6,786 nucleotides of DNA from Kiloniellales bacterium (GTDB lineage: Bacteria > Pseudomonadota > Alphaproteobacteria > Kiloniellales > JAKSDN01): positions 1 through 6,786 of the forward strand of contig JAKSDN010000045.1 of the NCBI GenBank assembly GCA_022360075.1, in the 5' to 3' direction. Within the stretch, counting starts at the first letter, position 1, and the number at the start of each line of letters is the position of its first letter. The notes under the pieces were generated by a model. The model worked only from the letters and a program-made list of their open reading frames with translations, was not told the origin of the DNA and searched no databases. Below, in pieces: positions 6,044-6,786 of this stretch. The translations under genes were made by a program, and so were the position numbers.

Positions 6044-6331
6044 ATGGCGATGAAAAACCCTCTTCACCCCGGCGTCATCGTTCGCGAGGAGTGCCTAAAG
6101 CCTTTGGATCTGTCGGTCACGAAGGCTGCCGAAGCGCTGGGTGTTGGCAGACAGGCGTTATCGAGTCTCATCAACGGTAGAGCCAGCGTGGCGGTCGAAA
6201 TGGCTATACGCCTGTCCAAAGCCTTCGGCTCGACGCCGGAGACCTGGCTCGGCATGCAGATGGCCTACGACCTGGCCCAGGCGCGCAAAGGCGAGCACCG
6301 GATCAAGGTCAAGCCGCTGCGAGCCGCTTGA
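6044..6331 (+). CDS. higA: HigA-family XRE antitoxin without visible HigB
   Basis: 95 residues from the ATG at 6044; a second ATG at 6050 (MKNPLHPG) is equally possible and gives 93. The protein has the HigA/VapI hallmark NPLHPGVIVREECLKPL at 4-20. A helix-turn-helix follows at about 24-46 (SVTKAAEALGV, then RQALSSLINGR), with the late block AIRLSKAFGSTPETWLGMQMAYDL (54-77). Such proteins bind the promoter of their own operon and neutralise the HigB mRNA-interferase normally encoded just before them. Here the gene before it is hepT, 67 bases away, and no HigB-like frame exists on either strand between them. No Shine-Dalgarno sequence is seen; TGTAGT at 6032-6037 stands 6 bases before the ATG and TTGCCA at 6007-6012 could be a -35 (19-base spacer). 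It may be a solitary regulator or a remnant antitoxin. Confidence 0.88.
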   Translation: MAMKNPLHPGVIVREECLKPLDLSVTKAAEALGVGRQALSSLINGRASVAVEMAIRLSKAFGSTPETWLGMQMAYDLAQARKGEHRIKVKPLRAA

Positions 6332-6339
6332 TCGGGAGA

Positions 6340-6357
6340 GGTGCAAAGCACCGCTTT
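6340..6357. terminator. Small hairpin between convergent genes, possible weak terminator
   Basis: GGTGC (6340-6344), AAA and GCACC (6348-6352) make a 5-base-pair stem directly after the higA stop, followed by GCTTTCG. An alternative stem AAAGC/GCTTT (6345-6349 with 6353-6357) overlaps it. The T-run is short, so intrinsic termination would be weak. The position in the 47-base gap between convergent genes is what suggests the role. Confidence 0.3.
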
Positions 6358-6378
6358 CGCCCGGCGCACGCCTTCGAT

Positions 6379-6786
6379 TCACGCTAGGCCGACCAAAGCC
6401 TCTTCGAACCGCCCCAGAAATTCGTCCACCGCCGCCTCGTCATGCGCGATCGAGAGATAGAGCTTGGTGCCCATAGGGTTGAGCCAGATGCCGCGCTCGA
6501 AGAGGCCGAGCATGAGCGCGCGGCCCGTGGCGGCATCGCCGGCCTTGGTGGAGCGGTAGTCGGTGACCGGCCGGTCCGAGAACACGACCTGGCCGAGTGG
6601 GCCGTCGCCGATCACCTGACCTCGTTGACCCTGCCGCTCCAGCGTCGCGGCCATGCCGGCGCGTAGGCGTGCGCCGAGCGCATGCAGGCGCTCGTAGGTG
6701 CCGGGCCGGCGGTAGATCTCGAGCGCGGCCAGGGCGGCGGCGCAGGAGACCGGGTTGCCGCCGAGGGTCGAGGCGGTCCAGACGTA
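6379..6786 (-). CDS. Class III aminotransferase, C-terminal part (GSA aminomutase-like)
   Basis: The last 135 residues of a PLP-dependent fold-type I class III aminotransferase, cut by the right window edge; the frame is open to base 6786. The first visible residues, YVWTASTLGGNPVSCAAALAALE, are the conserved segment after the PLP lysine, where glutamate-1-semialdehyde aminomutases and relatives have GTLSGNP. The catalytic Lys and the cofactor-binding Asp lie outside the window. Then come the small C-terminal domain with LGQVVFSD, ALMLGLFERGIWLNP and LYLSIAHDEAAVDEFL, all typical of the family. The final gene order is convergent with higA, 47 bases apart. Substrate cannot be assigned: true HemL, or one of the many GSAM-like aminotransferases acting on other amino or keto acids. 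The variant TLGGNPVSC rather than TLSGNP argues mildly against canonical HemL. Confidence 0.88.
   Translation of the reverse strand, partial: YVWTASTLGGNPVSCAAALAALEIYRRPGTYERLHALGARLRAGMAATLERQGQRGQVIGDGPLGQVVFSDRPVTDYRSTKAGDAATGRALMLGLFERGIWLNPMGTKLYLSIAHDEAAVDEFLGRFEEALVGLA

Overview
The window is GC-rich DNA with short, mostly convergent or divergent transcription units. Many genes have no recognisable Shine-Dalgarno sequence, and the core genes have strongly GC-ending codons. Together with a YcaQ-type glycosylase, a purD and a class III aminotransferase, this suggests an alphaproteobacterium, perhaps of the Rhodospirillales type. That placement is inference; no taxonomic marker lies in the window.

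Left part (1-2468): the possible start of a leftward gene runs off the edge. It is followed by a large rightward gene for a patatin-like phospholipase of about 610 residues with a very acidic linker and an amphipathic C-terminus, then by a small winged-helix protein of 94 residues. The latter ends 12 bases before the end of a convergent ycaQ-like gene.

Middle part (2481-5293): ycaQ (leftward, GTG start) and purD (rightward, complete) diverge from a gap of about 310 bases. The gap holds a palindromic repeat of about 106 bases that looks like an interspersed REP-type element. purD appears to have a -10-like TATGCT only 7 bases before its ATG, which suggests a leaderless transcript.

Right part (5330-6331): a compact, lower-GC defence/toxin-antitoxin locus. 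It encodes a MntA-type minimal nucleotidyltransferase overlapping by 4 bases a HepT (HEPN RNase) toxin with an intact RX4HXY motif, then a HigA-type XRE antitoxin that has no HigB partner. By hand count, hepT is about 56% GC over 180 bases, while sampled blocks of purD are about 75%; this fits an acquired cassette. Beyond it lies the convergent C-terminal part of a class III aminotransferase (glutamate-1-semialdehyde aminomutase-like), cut by the window end.

Functionally, purD, ycaQ and the aminotransferase look like unrelated chromosomal genes. The MntA-HepT-HigA cluster, and possibly the patatin gene with the small winged-helix gene, are the accessory content. I see no CRISPR array, tRNA, rRNA, transposase or clear attachment site. 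The most unusual points are the composite MntA-HepT plus orphan HigA arrangement, the Gln at the usual third metal-binding acid of MntA, and the shared leaderless-type promoter layout of purD and mntA.
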